Source: Plasmodium malariae
Lineage: Eukaryota; Apicomplexa; Aconoidasida; Haemosporida; Plasmodiidae
Length of the DNA stretch: 64,000 bases
Assembly (NCBI RefSeq): GCF_900090045.1
Contig: NW_021638316.1
Coordinates: 54,422 to 118,421 of the forward strand
Reading direction: 5' to 3'
Shown here: positions 28,260-40,426 of the stretch, piece after piece
Position numbering within the stretch: the first letter of the stretch is position 1
Layout of the letters: every line of letters starts with the position of its first letter
Notes under the pieces: generated by a model
The model's input: only the letters and a program-made list of their open reading frames with translations
Told to the model about the DNA's origin: nothing
Databases searched by the model: none
Made by a program: the position numbers and the translations under genes

Positions 28260-29531
28260 TGCAATATATTAGATATTTTATCTTTAGTAGAGAGAACTTG
28301 CCATTTGAACTTTTAATATAAAAAACCACTTCTTGGCTAGTCTTTCCAATCTGCACATATATTCAATGTCCTAATAATAATGAATTAATTTGGGCCTATT
28401 CTATTACTCTTCCATTTTCTTCTTATTTTTTTTTAAATAATTCTTCTAATTTTTCAGTGAACCATACCACCTCACTGTACAATTTCTAAATTCAATAGTT
28501 CCTTTCCTTTTCGAAGTAATCCGATTTATACTATATTTCCATATATTTGAAAATCTTTCGTTTATCATCATTCATCTTTTAAGATTGACAAAACCTTCCT
28601 TTTTTAACAAATTTCCATTTAATTTTATCACTTGTGTCTTTATAGAAAGATAACATTTTAGTTATTTCTTTAAGAATCCTTTGATATACCTAATTATAGT
28701 TGTTACACTTTAAGTTTTTGCCAAATCATTACTACGTTTTGTGATACGAACTAGTTATGAACCTATCTAAAAATCCCCTTTTTCTACATTGTTTCCAGAT
28801 GCAACCTCATTATATGAACCTTAATGTAAATTTGGATTAATCAACATGAATAGCTGATATAATTATATAATGAGGTATTGGCATTATCCATATTATAACA
28901 TCTACCATAACTGACTTCAAAAATTCTGGTACCGAAAATTTAGAATTTAATTTTTTTTTTCTGCGGTTTCATCCTCATTAGTACCTAATATTTTATTACA
29001 ATATTCTTCACACATAAATGTTAATACAGATATATTCTTAACTGAATTAATTTTATCATTAAAATGTATATCAGAATGCTGAATAAACTTTATTTCATAT
29101 CCCGAATACACATCTTTCTCTATTGCGCATAAATCGTTGATAATATTACGGCTTACTTCCAGTTTATTAATTCTATCACCCTTACAAGTTGTTTTGCTAT
29201 TAAAATTCTTATTATATTTTAAATACTAATTCATATATTTATCATCTATGTATATATTTAATTGTGTAATATCACTGTAAAGAAAATTATAGCGACGATA
29301 ATATACATCTGATATTTTATTAATTTTAGGCTTCATATTAGTAAATTCTCTTAGAACATAATTGGCATTCATTATTTTTTATTATCTTCTTTATTTCGTA
29401 ATATATGCAATATTTATAATTCGTGCAATGTTCATAATATACTTTATCTATTATATAATATATTTCTTTTTTAGTTCCTATAATTTTTTTACAGTGTTTT
29501 TTATTTTGATTTTTATAAGGTTCTTTCAATC
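28260..29531 (-). pseudogene. decayed Cys/Trp-containing gene, family unrecognised
   Basis: The plus strand is visibly richer in C than the surroundings, and the minus strand reads as protein for over 1.2 kb with stops and frame changes. The first piece (29529-29338) has spaced Cys (HCKK, HCTNYKYC, NECQLC). The next piece (about 29350-28950) continues ISDVYYRRYNFLYSDITQLN, CKGDRINKLEV and CEEYCNKILGTNEDE with one stop. The last piece (about 28650-28290) reads DKRKIFKYMEI, YKSDYFEKERNY, KLYSEVVWFTEKLEELFKKK, with several stops in places where Trp would be usual. Candidates are a tryptophan-rich antigen, a SURFIN/STP1-type protein or a DBL-like cysteine-rich protein; the sequence alone does not decide. 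It is clearly non-functional. Confidence 0.5.
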
Positions 29532-29559
29532 ATTTTAATATATATAAATAAAAAGTGTG

Positions 29560-31961
29560 ATTGTACAACCTAACAACTTGTTTGAAAATCTCGTATATAT
29601 CATATTACCCTGATTCATTTAAAAATGTATTCTGGCAATTTAACATGAATGTGAGTTACGTTTTACCTTTAAACTATTAATGTTTTAACGGTTATTATTG
29701 TCATGTACACAAACATTTATTTCAAAAAATAAGAAAACATACATAATACTGTTCTTCTATTTATTAATGTTATGACCACATTATTAATGTGTTAGATGTA
29801 TGAAATAATGTATGAGGTTATTTAAGATTTCATCATGAAAACAATCAATATCAGTAATATATTTTGTTTAGTTTTATAGTAATTTCTTTTGATATATAAT
29901 ATTATTCATACTAAATGATTTCACATAATTTTATAATTTTTTTAAATACAGTATTAATAAAAAAATTAATATTTTTAATTAGGAAAAAAATAATACGTTT
30001 TATAATTCAATATTAAATTATACAACAAAAAAGGTTCAAAAGTATTTATAAATTTTAATTTTTTTATATACTGAATTTTTCTTACCGTAATTACGTTTTC
30101 AGAAAATTATATTTTTAATATATATAAAAATAAAAACCCTAATACATAACGGAATATTCAGTTAGTTCCGCTTTCTATTCTATTGACACAATGTTTATAA
30201 TTAAATGTAATTTTAATAAAAAATTATATATATTTTTTTATCATGCATATTTACATGACATTTAATATCAAAACTATTATAATATAATAATATTATTTGT
30301 ATTCCCCTTATAAATTACGAAAAATAATAGTTTATTGAATTAAGCAGTTATAATTATTTAACATAATGCAATATTCGAATAAATGATTATAAATTATTAC
30401 AAAGTAATAAATATATTAATTTAAAAGTAACTTCTATAAATTAAATATTTATTATAACACATTATATTTTAATTTTAATTGATTTACTAAAAATCAACCA
30501 CATCCAAAAAATGGAAATAAAAAATTTTTTATATTGCGCTTTTTCCAATTATTGTAAAATTGATTTAGCTTTTTTTTAACGATTTTCTACGTTTGTTTTA
30601 AATGTATTTAATTTTATGGTAAATTTATTTATAACATTAAAATGTAATAATACTTCTTTATTTATATATAATATTAAATACGACTAAGCGTAATATAATT
30701 TACAAATATATTATAAATGGCAAAAAAAAAAATTTATTATTATTTTTTGAGTATCTTGAAGCATATGTTATTATGTAATATAACTAATGTGGCATAGAAT
30801 AGAGATAAATATGAAATAATTGAAATATACAAAATTTAAAAATATGATCATAATAAATTTCAAAATTATATTACTATATATGGAAAGTAAAATACGTATC
30901 ATAAATATGATTTTTAACAGCATGTATATCATTTAAATTATAATGATAAATTTTAGTTGATATATTAATCAATATTTTTATTATTGTACAGGTACAAAAT
31001 AATTTCAATAGCATAATTTATTATAGACTTTAGAACTATTGTAAAAAAATTTTTTGGTGTTTTATTCTAAATATATAATTATAATATATTTACGTTATAA
31101 AAATAACTTTTTATTAAATAGATATATGACAAATATATATATTTATAATATAATAAGTCAAATATAATAAAAATGAAACTAAATATTTGAATATTCCTAT
31201 GTAATATAATACAGTAAATTAATTTATTAGTTTATAATTACACAATATGGTATATCTGTAGAAAAATACATTTATTATTAACAGTATTTTTTTTTGAAGA
31301 TTAATATATTTAATTTATCACAGATATTTTATAGTTATATATTATATTTACATTTTAATTTCAGTAATAACCATAAATTATATTTTTTAACGAGCATATA
31401 TATTATTATAACGTATAATAAAAATGAACTGAAATAATTTTGAAAGATATTATTTTAAGATTGTAAACAGTTCATCATTAAAAAACAGAAAAATATATAC
31501 TTTTTAAAAAGATAATATTTATCTATTTATATCATTTTACAAGATAAAAGATGTTTCCTATATAGATATTCCTATATAACGTTCAATTGATATGAAAATT
31601 TACTAAAATTAATTTTCTGTTTATTTATAAAATATAAATAAATTACATAATCCTTATATAAATTAATATAAAAGGAAAATGTATTTTCTTCACTAATATT
31701 TTTAATTACGATAAGGTAATCCTGTTTGTGAGTTAATTATATTTACGCTTGAACGAGTATATTTTAAACTGTAGAAACTATACTTCAGTTTTAATAAAAA
31801 CTAATGTGGAGCTTTTGTTATGGAATATTTTTTAAATTCAATGCATAACATAAATGAATGCATAGTATATCAACACATACAGTATCATTTCAATATTTAT
31901 GAAAAGATTAACTTGATATGAATTTAATTTTTGTTATTTAATTCACATATACTTAGGTACA
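29560..31961. other. AT-rich intergenic DNA, no gene
   Basis: No gene found. The 3' end of this stretch would hold the promoter of the plus-strand pir pseudogene, but I recognise no motif in it. Confidence 0.65.
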
Positions 31962-33094
31962 ATGGCATTCGTGAGTTCAGGGGAAAATGTAAAATTTATT
32001 ATTTAGTTATAATAATTATATATATTATTATATTGAAGAGTTCATTTTTCATAAATGATATAAAAATCTATTTCATAAAAATATTATTTTGTGTATTTAT
32101 ATATAATTATTATATTTTTTTTATTTTTAGGAAAATTCTGTGACATTATATCTTAAATATAGACAAGAATTTAATGCTGTTTTATCAGATATTAGGAATG
32201 ATCACAGATAAGGCGGTGAAAATCCTGGAATAAAATGTAATAAAATTGCGCAAGGTGATTTTATTGAACCATGCCAAAATATTGGTAGATATTTAATTGA
32301 AATAAAGGAACTTCATAAATCTGATAACCTGGGTCGTTGTAATTACTTGAATTATAGGATAAATTCAGATGTAAATTATAGTAAGAATCCCGGCTGGTTT
32401 GAGAAGTATAATATTTTCTCTTCCCAATTAGATAATATATGTGAGAATTATATAAAAAAAATTGAACCTGATATTTTGGAGAAACTTAAAGGATTATACA
32501 GTTTATACGAAGATTTTAACAGTTTTAAAGTTCAAAATAATCAAATCAAAGGTGGTAGTTGTGATAAAATTAAAGATTGTCATAAATTTTATGTTGATAA
32601 TTACAAGGATTGCGTAGGAAAAGAAAGAAACCCTTTTTGCAAAGAGTTAAACAATTTTAAGAAAGCATATGAAAATAAAATGCGAGATGTAACTGCTTGT
32701 GTTAATGTACCACAATTCTTACCACCTGAAAAAAAGGATTACGTATTTGTTTCCAGTTTGACAACAGCTATCGTATTACTAGCAACTTTCACTTTATTTA
32801 TTTTATATAAGGTTAATAAAAAATTATACTTAATATTGCGAATACCGTAGCGCGATTAGTTCAATTCATTTTCGCCAAAATATTACCAATACAAAATAAT
32901 TATAACTTTATATACATATGTATATTTTTTTAATATAGTTTACTCCAATGAAATCGTGGTTATATAATCATTTGCAAAAAAAAAAAATAATGCAACTTAA
33001 AGACGTTGAAGAAAAAACGAGAGAATCCTTACAAAACATATATAAAGAAGTGAATAGAAATTATTTAGGAAGTTTTCATAACATAGCCTATTAA
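31962..33094 (+). pseudogene. pir: pir gene disrupted by one in-frame stop
   Basis: The three-exon pir layout is complete. A proposed short exon 1 (31962-31988, phase 0, GTAAAA donor) is followed by a 142-nt intron, exon 2 (32131-32811, 227 codons), a 127-nt intron and exon 3 (32939-33094). Exon 2 carries PIR hallmarks: LYLKYRQEF, spaced Cys, SRCNYLNY-type RCNYLNYRINSD, NPGWFEKYNIFSSQLD, KIEPDILEKL, and a membrane segment (VSSLTTAIVLLATFTLFILY) ending LYK at the donor. Exon 3 opens FTPMKSWLYN, the usual FTP-x-x-SWL start, and ends NIAY. The only defect I see is a TAA at 32209-32211, codon 27 of exon 2. PIR proteins are variant proteins exported by or displayed on infected cells. Exon 1 is the least certain part. 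A single stop leaves open a recent mutation or a base error. Confidence 0.85.
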
Positions 33095-35399
33095 CCTCAA
33101 GGAGTTATTTAATACAAATATTACAATATATATTATTTGCATTAAAAAATCAAAACTTCATTAGCATAAAGCTATATGTAAGTGGGTAATTCATTAGCAA
33201 ATAAGACAAAGAAAAAATAAAGACATGAGTGCGTGTGTATAAATATTACAAAAATAATCATATAAAAATTACTCCAAAAATATTAACAAATATTCAATAG
33301 TACTGAATATGTCAATAGAAGAAAAACCCCTTATGCTTTAGACTTTTTTTGAAATATGCAATAAATAATTTTAAAACGTAAATACTTAACATAGAATTAT
33401 GAATAAATGCTTCTGTTCTTACGTAATAATATGAAGTAACTATTATTAACTAAATATTAAAAAATATGGGATGAAAATGTAAAAAGCAATGTAAAACAAA
33501 AGCATTAAAAACAGAATAATTTTATTATATAAATAAAAAAAAGTAAAACTTAAAAAAAAACCGTTCTTCTGAATGTAAATAAATATATATTATTTTTCTT
33601 TTTAACTAACTTTATTTTAAATTGATATTACTATTTGTTTCATTTTAGTTATGAGATTTTGAAAATTTAACCCAATGAACAATTTTAAAATTTCTGCCTT
33701 TATCTGATAGATATTCTAAGCGACATGGAACTACGGAGTTTTAAACAGAATGATAGTGTAGAAGAATTCTACGATTCCTCAAATTTAAAAGGTTGGACTA
33801 CAAACCAATAGTTAATAATAGATAAATATATACTTTTGAATTACTATTCTTAATTTATCACCTCCTATAATACTCATTTATATATATAACATCTAAGGAG
33901 AATAAATAATTAGATATACGATAGATAAAAATAATATGTGAAATTACTTCATAAATATAAAATTTTTACCAAGTTATATTATAATATAAGAGAAAAGTAT
34001 TTATACATCTATATTTCATTTTAGTTTATTTTATATAAAATGAAAAAATACATACAATATTCCCACAAATGTAATATTAATGCACGAAATAGTGTAAAAG
34101 AATCAAAAAAAAAAAAAATGAAAGGTAATTCCTCTTTTATTAATATTTCTTCCATAAGTCCAATTTTATAGTTTCCATGGAATTCTCTATGTTTACAATG
34201 TTAAATATTTAATATGTAGTAAATATGAATTCCCTTATTTTATCATGAAAAATTTTCATAAGACTTTTTAATTTGTTAATTAGAAATTTCAGAATACAGC
34301 CTCATTTTAATTGTTCCATATAATTATATATCCTTTTGATTTTACTGTATAAATAAATTTTCATTATTCAATAGTTATGAGCGTTTTTGTATTATAATTA
34401 AGACTAAATTAAAAATAATTAAACAAAAACTAAGTAACATTTATATTAAATAACATGAATGAAATATTAATAACTTTATATGAAATGCCTAAATGAAAGA
34501 ATTTTTATAATAAATAGTTACCCAACTTTAATTTTCAAGAAATTTCTTTATAGTAACAATAAATTTAATGGGCAATAGAGTTCCCATCATATGGTTTATA
34601 CTGCCAATAAACATAAAGATATCATTACTTTTGCTACATTTTTCTAATCATTGTTTTTAATTTACATTAATAATTTGTTAAATTATATATAGTCATTGTT
34701 AAATGCATAATAAGGTACATAATTAAAAAAAAATAAAATCAATAAAACAATATTTCTTTACGAATTTATTTATGTAATTCAAACCTGAAACATTTTAAGA
34801 GTTTTAATCTATAAAAAATTACTTACATATTTTTTCTGAAAAGGTAAATTAATCTCAGTAATATAAATATTCTTCCATTTATATTTAAATATATGAGATT
34901 TAATTAAAATAATATTTTTAAAATTAAAATTTTATATCTTTTAACGTATTTAATATATATATTAAAAAAGAAATATTTTGTTTTCTCTAGTCCTTGAATT
35001 TTATTTTTTTCTTTTACAAAAAAGATTAATTTAATATTTAATAATATATATAAGTCAATAAAATAAAATGAAATTGTAATAGCAGAAAAATTATAATATT
35101 AGATTTAAATCTTAGACTTGGAGCCATACTTAATAATGATATTATTTTATTATACATTTATAATTCTCCACGTATACGATGAAGAACAAAAAAGAAAGAT
35201 GTATATTAGAAAGTTTCTAATAATAAATAAATTTTATAATAAATTTGTAGTAGAAATTATTTATATAATAACTATTCTTTTTTTCGATAAGTAATATATA
35301 TATAAATTCAACATAATATATACACTTCGATTCATTAATTAAAAGAAAAGACATTTATATTTAATATAAATATAATCACATATTTATTTTTTATTATGT
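33095..35399. other. intergenic DNA with one small coding-like scrap
   Basis: This is mostly AT-rich DNA without genes. At 33686-33811 (plus strand) a short frame reads MELRSFKQNDSVEEFYDSSN then LKGWTTNQ and a stop. It is unlike the surrounding low-complexity sequence and may be the end of a lost exported-protein gene. An overlapping frame just upstream reads FLPLSDRYSKRHG, which suggests a frameshift between the two. Confidence 0.45.
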
Positions 35400-35811
35400 T
35401 TACAAATAATCACGTAAACCTTGTATAACTTAAACAATAATATAGATGTATTTTTCCTTCAAAATATATATTATAACACTTCATTAAAATTATATTAATT
35501 TTATGTTACATATATACGTTTTTTGTAGGTATCTATTTAATTATATAAATATATAAATTAAGCAATAAAATTTAATTATAAATGCACATTTATATGAAAT
35601 ACAAAATGAAAAACCTCATAACATTCAAATTAAAAAAATGAACATAATTTATTACATTTCCAAACAGGAATGATAACCCATAAAAATATTCACCCAAAAA
35701 ATTAGTGTATCCATAGATATTATTATTAAGAATATATCTCTTTGTATATTACGTACATTACTTCATATTAATAACTTCATTAGAAAAAATATATAATCAT
35801 TGTTATACATT
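35400..35811 (-). repeat. 3' flank of fam-m pseudogene
   Basis: This region holds the TATATTAATTTTATG block (about 35491) and TTCATATTAATAA (about 35763), which resemble the 3' flank blocks of the other fam-l/fam-m copies. The match is weaker than for the 8- and 23-kb copies. Confidence 0.4.
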
Positions 35812-36718
35812 TTACTCTTTCATCAACATAATTTTTTGATATTTTTCTTTATTTCCTAATATCTTAAAAATTACAAATGTAACAATAATAGATAATATAA
35901 GGAAAAATAGCAAATATAATACTAAATATAAATTATATAATTCAAGGTTATTTGATTCTAGTATTTCATTAATAAGATTCCATAATATTCAGAATAGTCC
36001 CTTATCTCTAAGCCACTCCTCAGTGATTTTCAATAATCCTTTACCATGTAAAATGGGTAATCCCTTTCCAAACAAGGTAAAAATAAAAAATATAGCAACT
36101 CCAAATCCGTAAATTCTAAACTTTATTTTTTTTAAAGATATATCACCAATTCTTCTTTTTTTTTCAAAAAAATGATCATAATTTTTTTTTTTGATTCATT
36201 TTTTTTCAAAATGAAAATGCTTTCCATCAAATATTCCATTAACATAAACGATAACTTCTGTATAGTATTGGGACTTATTTAACAAACTTCTATTAAATTG
36301 TTCATTTTTTCTTTTATCCCATATTTCATTATTAGTTATATTTGTTTTTTTGAATTCTCCATTATTTATTATATTATCTTTTAACTCTAAATTATTTGAA
36401 TTCGTATGCTGTTTGTACTTTGCTAGTAATCGATCATTTTTTGTATTGGATATTTTACCAAGCCTCAAGTCCTCATTAGTATATATGTTAAGGGTGCTCT
36501 AAAATAAAAGAAAAAATATATATGTGACGTTTTGTAGAATTTAAAATCTAGTGAAATAAAAAATGTTATTAATAAATATAAAATGCTAACAATAAAAACA
36601 ACACAAATATTCTTAAATAATATTATCATACTATATTATTGTTAAAATAACGTATCTATATTAAAAATATAAACGCATAAATTTTAATAAGTAATTTTAA
36701 CTTAATTTTTAGTCCCAT
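35812..36718 (-). pseudogene. fam-m: fam-m pseudogene, three stops, no frameshift
   Basis: Exon 1 is 36718-36632 (29 codons), the intron is 36631-36499 (133 nt, GTATGATAATATTATTTAAG start) and exon 2 is 36498-35812. At 687 nt exon 2 is exactly as long as that of the intact fam-m gene at 8368-9268. The R-L-L-A core is at residue 52, followed by QYYTEVIVY, GKHFHFEKK, two membrane segments and the tail NKEKYQKI. There are three in-frame stops: TAG at exon 1 codon 21 (Trp in every intact copy), TGA at 36198-36196 (residue 130, Trp in the intact fam-m) and TGA at 35991-35989 (residue 199). No indel breaks the frame, so the gene was lost through point changes and probably recently. 5' flank blocks are still present. 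Confidence 0.9.
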
Positions 36719-37640
36719 GATATGTATCATTAATATTCTGATTTAGATATTAAAAAAAATATAATAATTTTATAATATAATTGCAAATATAATTTGCTAT
36801 TTTTTTTTAAAGCTTCTTTCTTATTGCTACGTGTATACTTTATAAAAAATATATAAAAATAATGAATATTATATTTACAAAAAGAAATAATAGAAAAATT
36901 ATAGTACAAATATTTTATGTTAAAGCTGTTAAAAAAAAATAAACGTTTATTTAAATAAAATAGCTTCAATATACTCATAAATATTCAAAATATATTATTT
37001 ATTTACTTAACATAATGCATCGATTAAATAATTTTTTTTTTAATCCTTTTTCAAAAGAAAATAAAAAGAAAATTATATATTCCTTTAAAATTTAGTAATA
37101 TTGAGTTTATATAGAATATATAGGAGGTACAGAATGTATATAATACATTTCTCAAGATATTAAAACATGAAATACTAATTTAAGGGATGTTATCCCATTA
37201 ATAAAGCTAATATTATAAACATTATATTTTAGAAGGACATGCTAATATTCTTAAAAACATTAATAATATAATTAACATAATTGTTATAATAATTAATAAA
37301 AAAATAACATTATATATTACGATAATTATAACAGATAATTTAGTTACTTCTTAAGAACGTACATTACTTTATAGAATATACTGTTATTAAAAAAATATAA
37401 TGAATTTTGTACTATATAATTGATGAGAAAATATGTATTTTAATGGAAAACAATGACTAATTTTTTATTATTGTAAAATAATTTTTAATAATTATTATTC
37501 TTAATTAAGCTTAATCTATATCATTATTTCTAAACGAAATGATTCCAAATACTCAACTCAATTTTTTATTAATTAAATATATATATTTACAAGAAATATA
37601 TTTGAAAAAAAAAAGAAGTAATTTTAGTATAAAATGTTTA
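36719..37640 (-). repeat. 5' flank repeat of fam-l/fam-m cassette (copy 4)
   Basis: CCCATTAATAAAGCTAATATTATAAAC lies about 477 nt from the start codon and TTAATTAAATATATATATTTAC about 848 nt away (37568), continuing AAGAAATATATTTG and an A-rich run. It is the same order as in the other copies although the gene itself is dead. The 82-codon frame at 36730-36978 is chance. Confidence 0.65.
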
Positions 37641-38999
37641 AATGCAGAATAATCATGAATTAGTAATGCATTTTTTTAACACTATCTTGAATAAAAATAA
37701 AAATCTTTTTGGTTCTCAATTTAATTTTTCATAGAAATTCTAATAATTTTTGTAAAACTAAACTAAATCAACAATTTATTAACTTCTCTAATATTATCAT
37801 TAATATATGAATCATTTCATTTATTTGTGATATACTTTATTAGTCAAAATTAATGATCTCTTATATATATTATAGCTAAATATTATGTTTATACTAATAT
37901 ATTTGAAATTTCTTACCAATATTTTGAAACATAAACTAAAATTATTTTATACACACAAGTATAGATTTTACTAAAAAGAATATAATTACTTAAAGTATTG
38001 TAACATTTAATAGTAACACAAAAATGAAAAAGTACTAAGATATATATTAAAATGTTTTTTTGTAATGTAGTGAACCTTTTTACTTTCATTTATCTATATA
38101 TATACCTTAATTATTTTAGCTCGAACTATATATTTTCAAAGACAAATTAAATATTTAAGCTGTTTTATATTCTAAGGTATGCATTTTTATATATACAAAT
38201 CGCACAATTACCAAAAAAAAATATTGGCCTTAATCCCTTATGTTAATTTAAGTTTAAGAATACCACTATTAAGAAAAATAAATATTGCGTAAAAAGATCG
38301 TATATAAATTTAAAGTCATTTATTATTTTTATATAATTAAGTCATTTACTCCAAATAAAACTTAATATTTTAATGAAGATATACTGGAGTTTATAGCATT
38401 AATAAATGCATAATTTTATATGGAAGAATTTACAATATAAAATAATACAGTTTAAAAATACAAAATTTTATATACAACAAATTTACTAAAACTCAGGAAA
38501 TTTTTTTATGTATTAATATTTTTCTTTTAAATATTAACAACATTGAAATAAGGCATTTATGATTTATACATAAATACTCCTGAAATAATATATTAAATAG
38601 TAACTCTTGCGCAACTAATATAAATAAAATAAATTTGATGTTTTATTAAATATAATTTTGAGAACAGTAATATTTATATTTGTATATTTTTATTCCTTAT
38701 ACTTTGATTCATTTAGCGTTGTAGGTAGTTATAGAAATATTATATATTAAATGTATTATTTTAATAATATAATGATAATTTATAGCAGTTTTCCTAGGAA
38801 AATTACTTTTGTAAAAACTAAATTATAAAAGAAAAAAAGAAATTGTAGATCTAAGGTGTATATATAATGAACATTCTTTAGTTATTTTTCTATTTTTATT
38901 TCTTTTATTACCTTTTCTTACTATTTTTATTACATAATTTATATAAAGCTTAATTCATTTTATTTATATATATAATTCAATTTTTGTATAATATACTTT
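37641..38999. other. AT-rich intergenic DNA, no gene
   Basis: No protein-like stretch or recognisable element is seen on either strand. Confidence 0.65.
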
Positions 39000-40135
39000 T
39001 TTCATTTTTTAACCCTTACACATTACTAATATCCTAATTTTACAGTATATATTTCCTATGATAATATATATTTCAAATTTCAACAATTTTGAATTTTATT
39101 GTAAAATAATTGTAATACTTTTTTTTTCTCTCATCCATAGATAGTTCAATGGGATCACTGATTTGATTAAATTATTCTATTCTTTTATAATAGCGCTGAT
39201 ATATATTATTCTCTATAATATTATGCTTTTTCTTTTAATTTTACTTCAATAAATTTAATAATACATTATATATATATTGACCAAATATGTTTCCTTATAT
39301 ATTCATATTTTGACTATATATAATATATTTTTAAGAAACACTATCTATATAATATAAAATTACAAGAATGAAGCAATATTATTAATCATTTTTATTTAAT
39401 ATAACCTTTTTTTTTCATCATTTTATATATAATAAAAAAAAAAAAAACTTCATTAATTACGGATAATTGTATTCAGTAGTTATTTCTATAATGTTATGCT
39501 TAGGAATACCATTTTTATCAATGAAAATGCTGAAATATCTTTTTTCTGTGACGTCTTATAAAATTGTTATTATTATCATGATTTTTTTTATTTTTGTATA
39601 ACGTTTTTCTTTAATGTAAAAATACAAAGAATATTATGTAGATGTAGCTTTTATTTATAGAATTATTCATAATACAAATTACACAAATCATATTTATTAT
39701 TTTTACCATGTAAATTTATGTTATGTATATTAAGAGCTAATGAAAAACTTATATTTGCATATTCATATAAAAAGTTATTTCATTTAATTTAACAGAATAT
39801 GCTATTTCCAAAATTAGCTTATATATTTCCGAATTTATAATATATATAATCATTTATTTTATTGTATATTATTTACTGTACTACTGGTACATTATATATG
39901 ACCTGTATTATATGGTGCACATTCCTCTTGTCATAATAATAATTATTTACAATGTACTATTACAAAGAATTAATTATTCCTTTTATGGATTTTGCTACTT
40001 TAAGTTGTTCGTTTCCACTATACTGCTATATGTAAAAAATATTTAATTTTAATGAACTCCAAAAATCCAAATATTTTAATTCATTTTTAATTGCATTTTG
40101 ACTAATGATACATAAATTAGAAGAACGAAAAACAT
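39000..40135 (-). pseudogene. decayed secreted-protein gene, family unrecognised
   Basis: A start at 40135 gives a signal-like stretch (MFFVLLIYVSLVKMQLKMN). About 60 nt later, after a TACATATAG acceptor, one minus-strand frame reads protein-like for over 400 nt through about nine stops: YSGNEQLKVAKSIKGIINSL, YYYDKRNVHHIIQVIYNVPV, FLYEYANISFSLALNIHNIN, KYDLCNLYYE. Further pieces lie at about 39560-39470 (TEKRYFSIFIDKNGIPKHN) and 39230-39100 (NQISDPIELSMDERKKKYYN), suggesting several exons. A large multi-exon secreted or rhoptry-type protein is one possibility; I cannot name it. The number of stops shows long decay. Confidence 0.45.
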
Positions 40136-40426
40136 AGAAATTTCCAATTTAACACTCATTTTTTTTATTAATTTTAATTCTCTATATATTTTACTTAATA
40201 ACTTTTTTTACAATGATAATATATCAATAATGTATTCTTATTTACAGTAAATTATAATATCAGTTCCTATATCATAATTTTCTGTCTACTGATATAAACG
40301 TTCTAATTTATGTATTTTTTTTTTTTTTTTTCTTTCTTTTCTAATAGAAAAATATATGGACAAATATTCTTGTTAAAATTATTATTCTTAATATAAACTT
40401 GATATATACTTTTCGTAAAAGATTAC

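Noticed and set aside
31931..32143. 70-codon plus-strand frame reading into the pir pseudogene
   Set aside because: It crosses the first intron in the wrong phase and is Ile/Tyr low complexity; the spliced pir reading explains the region better.
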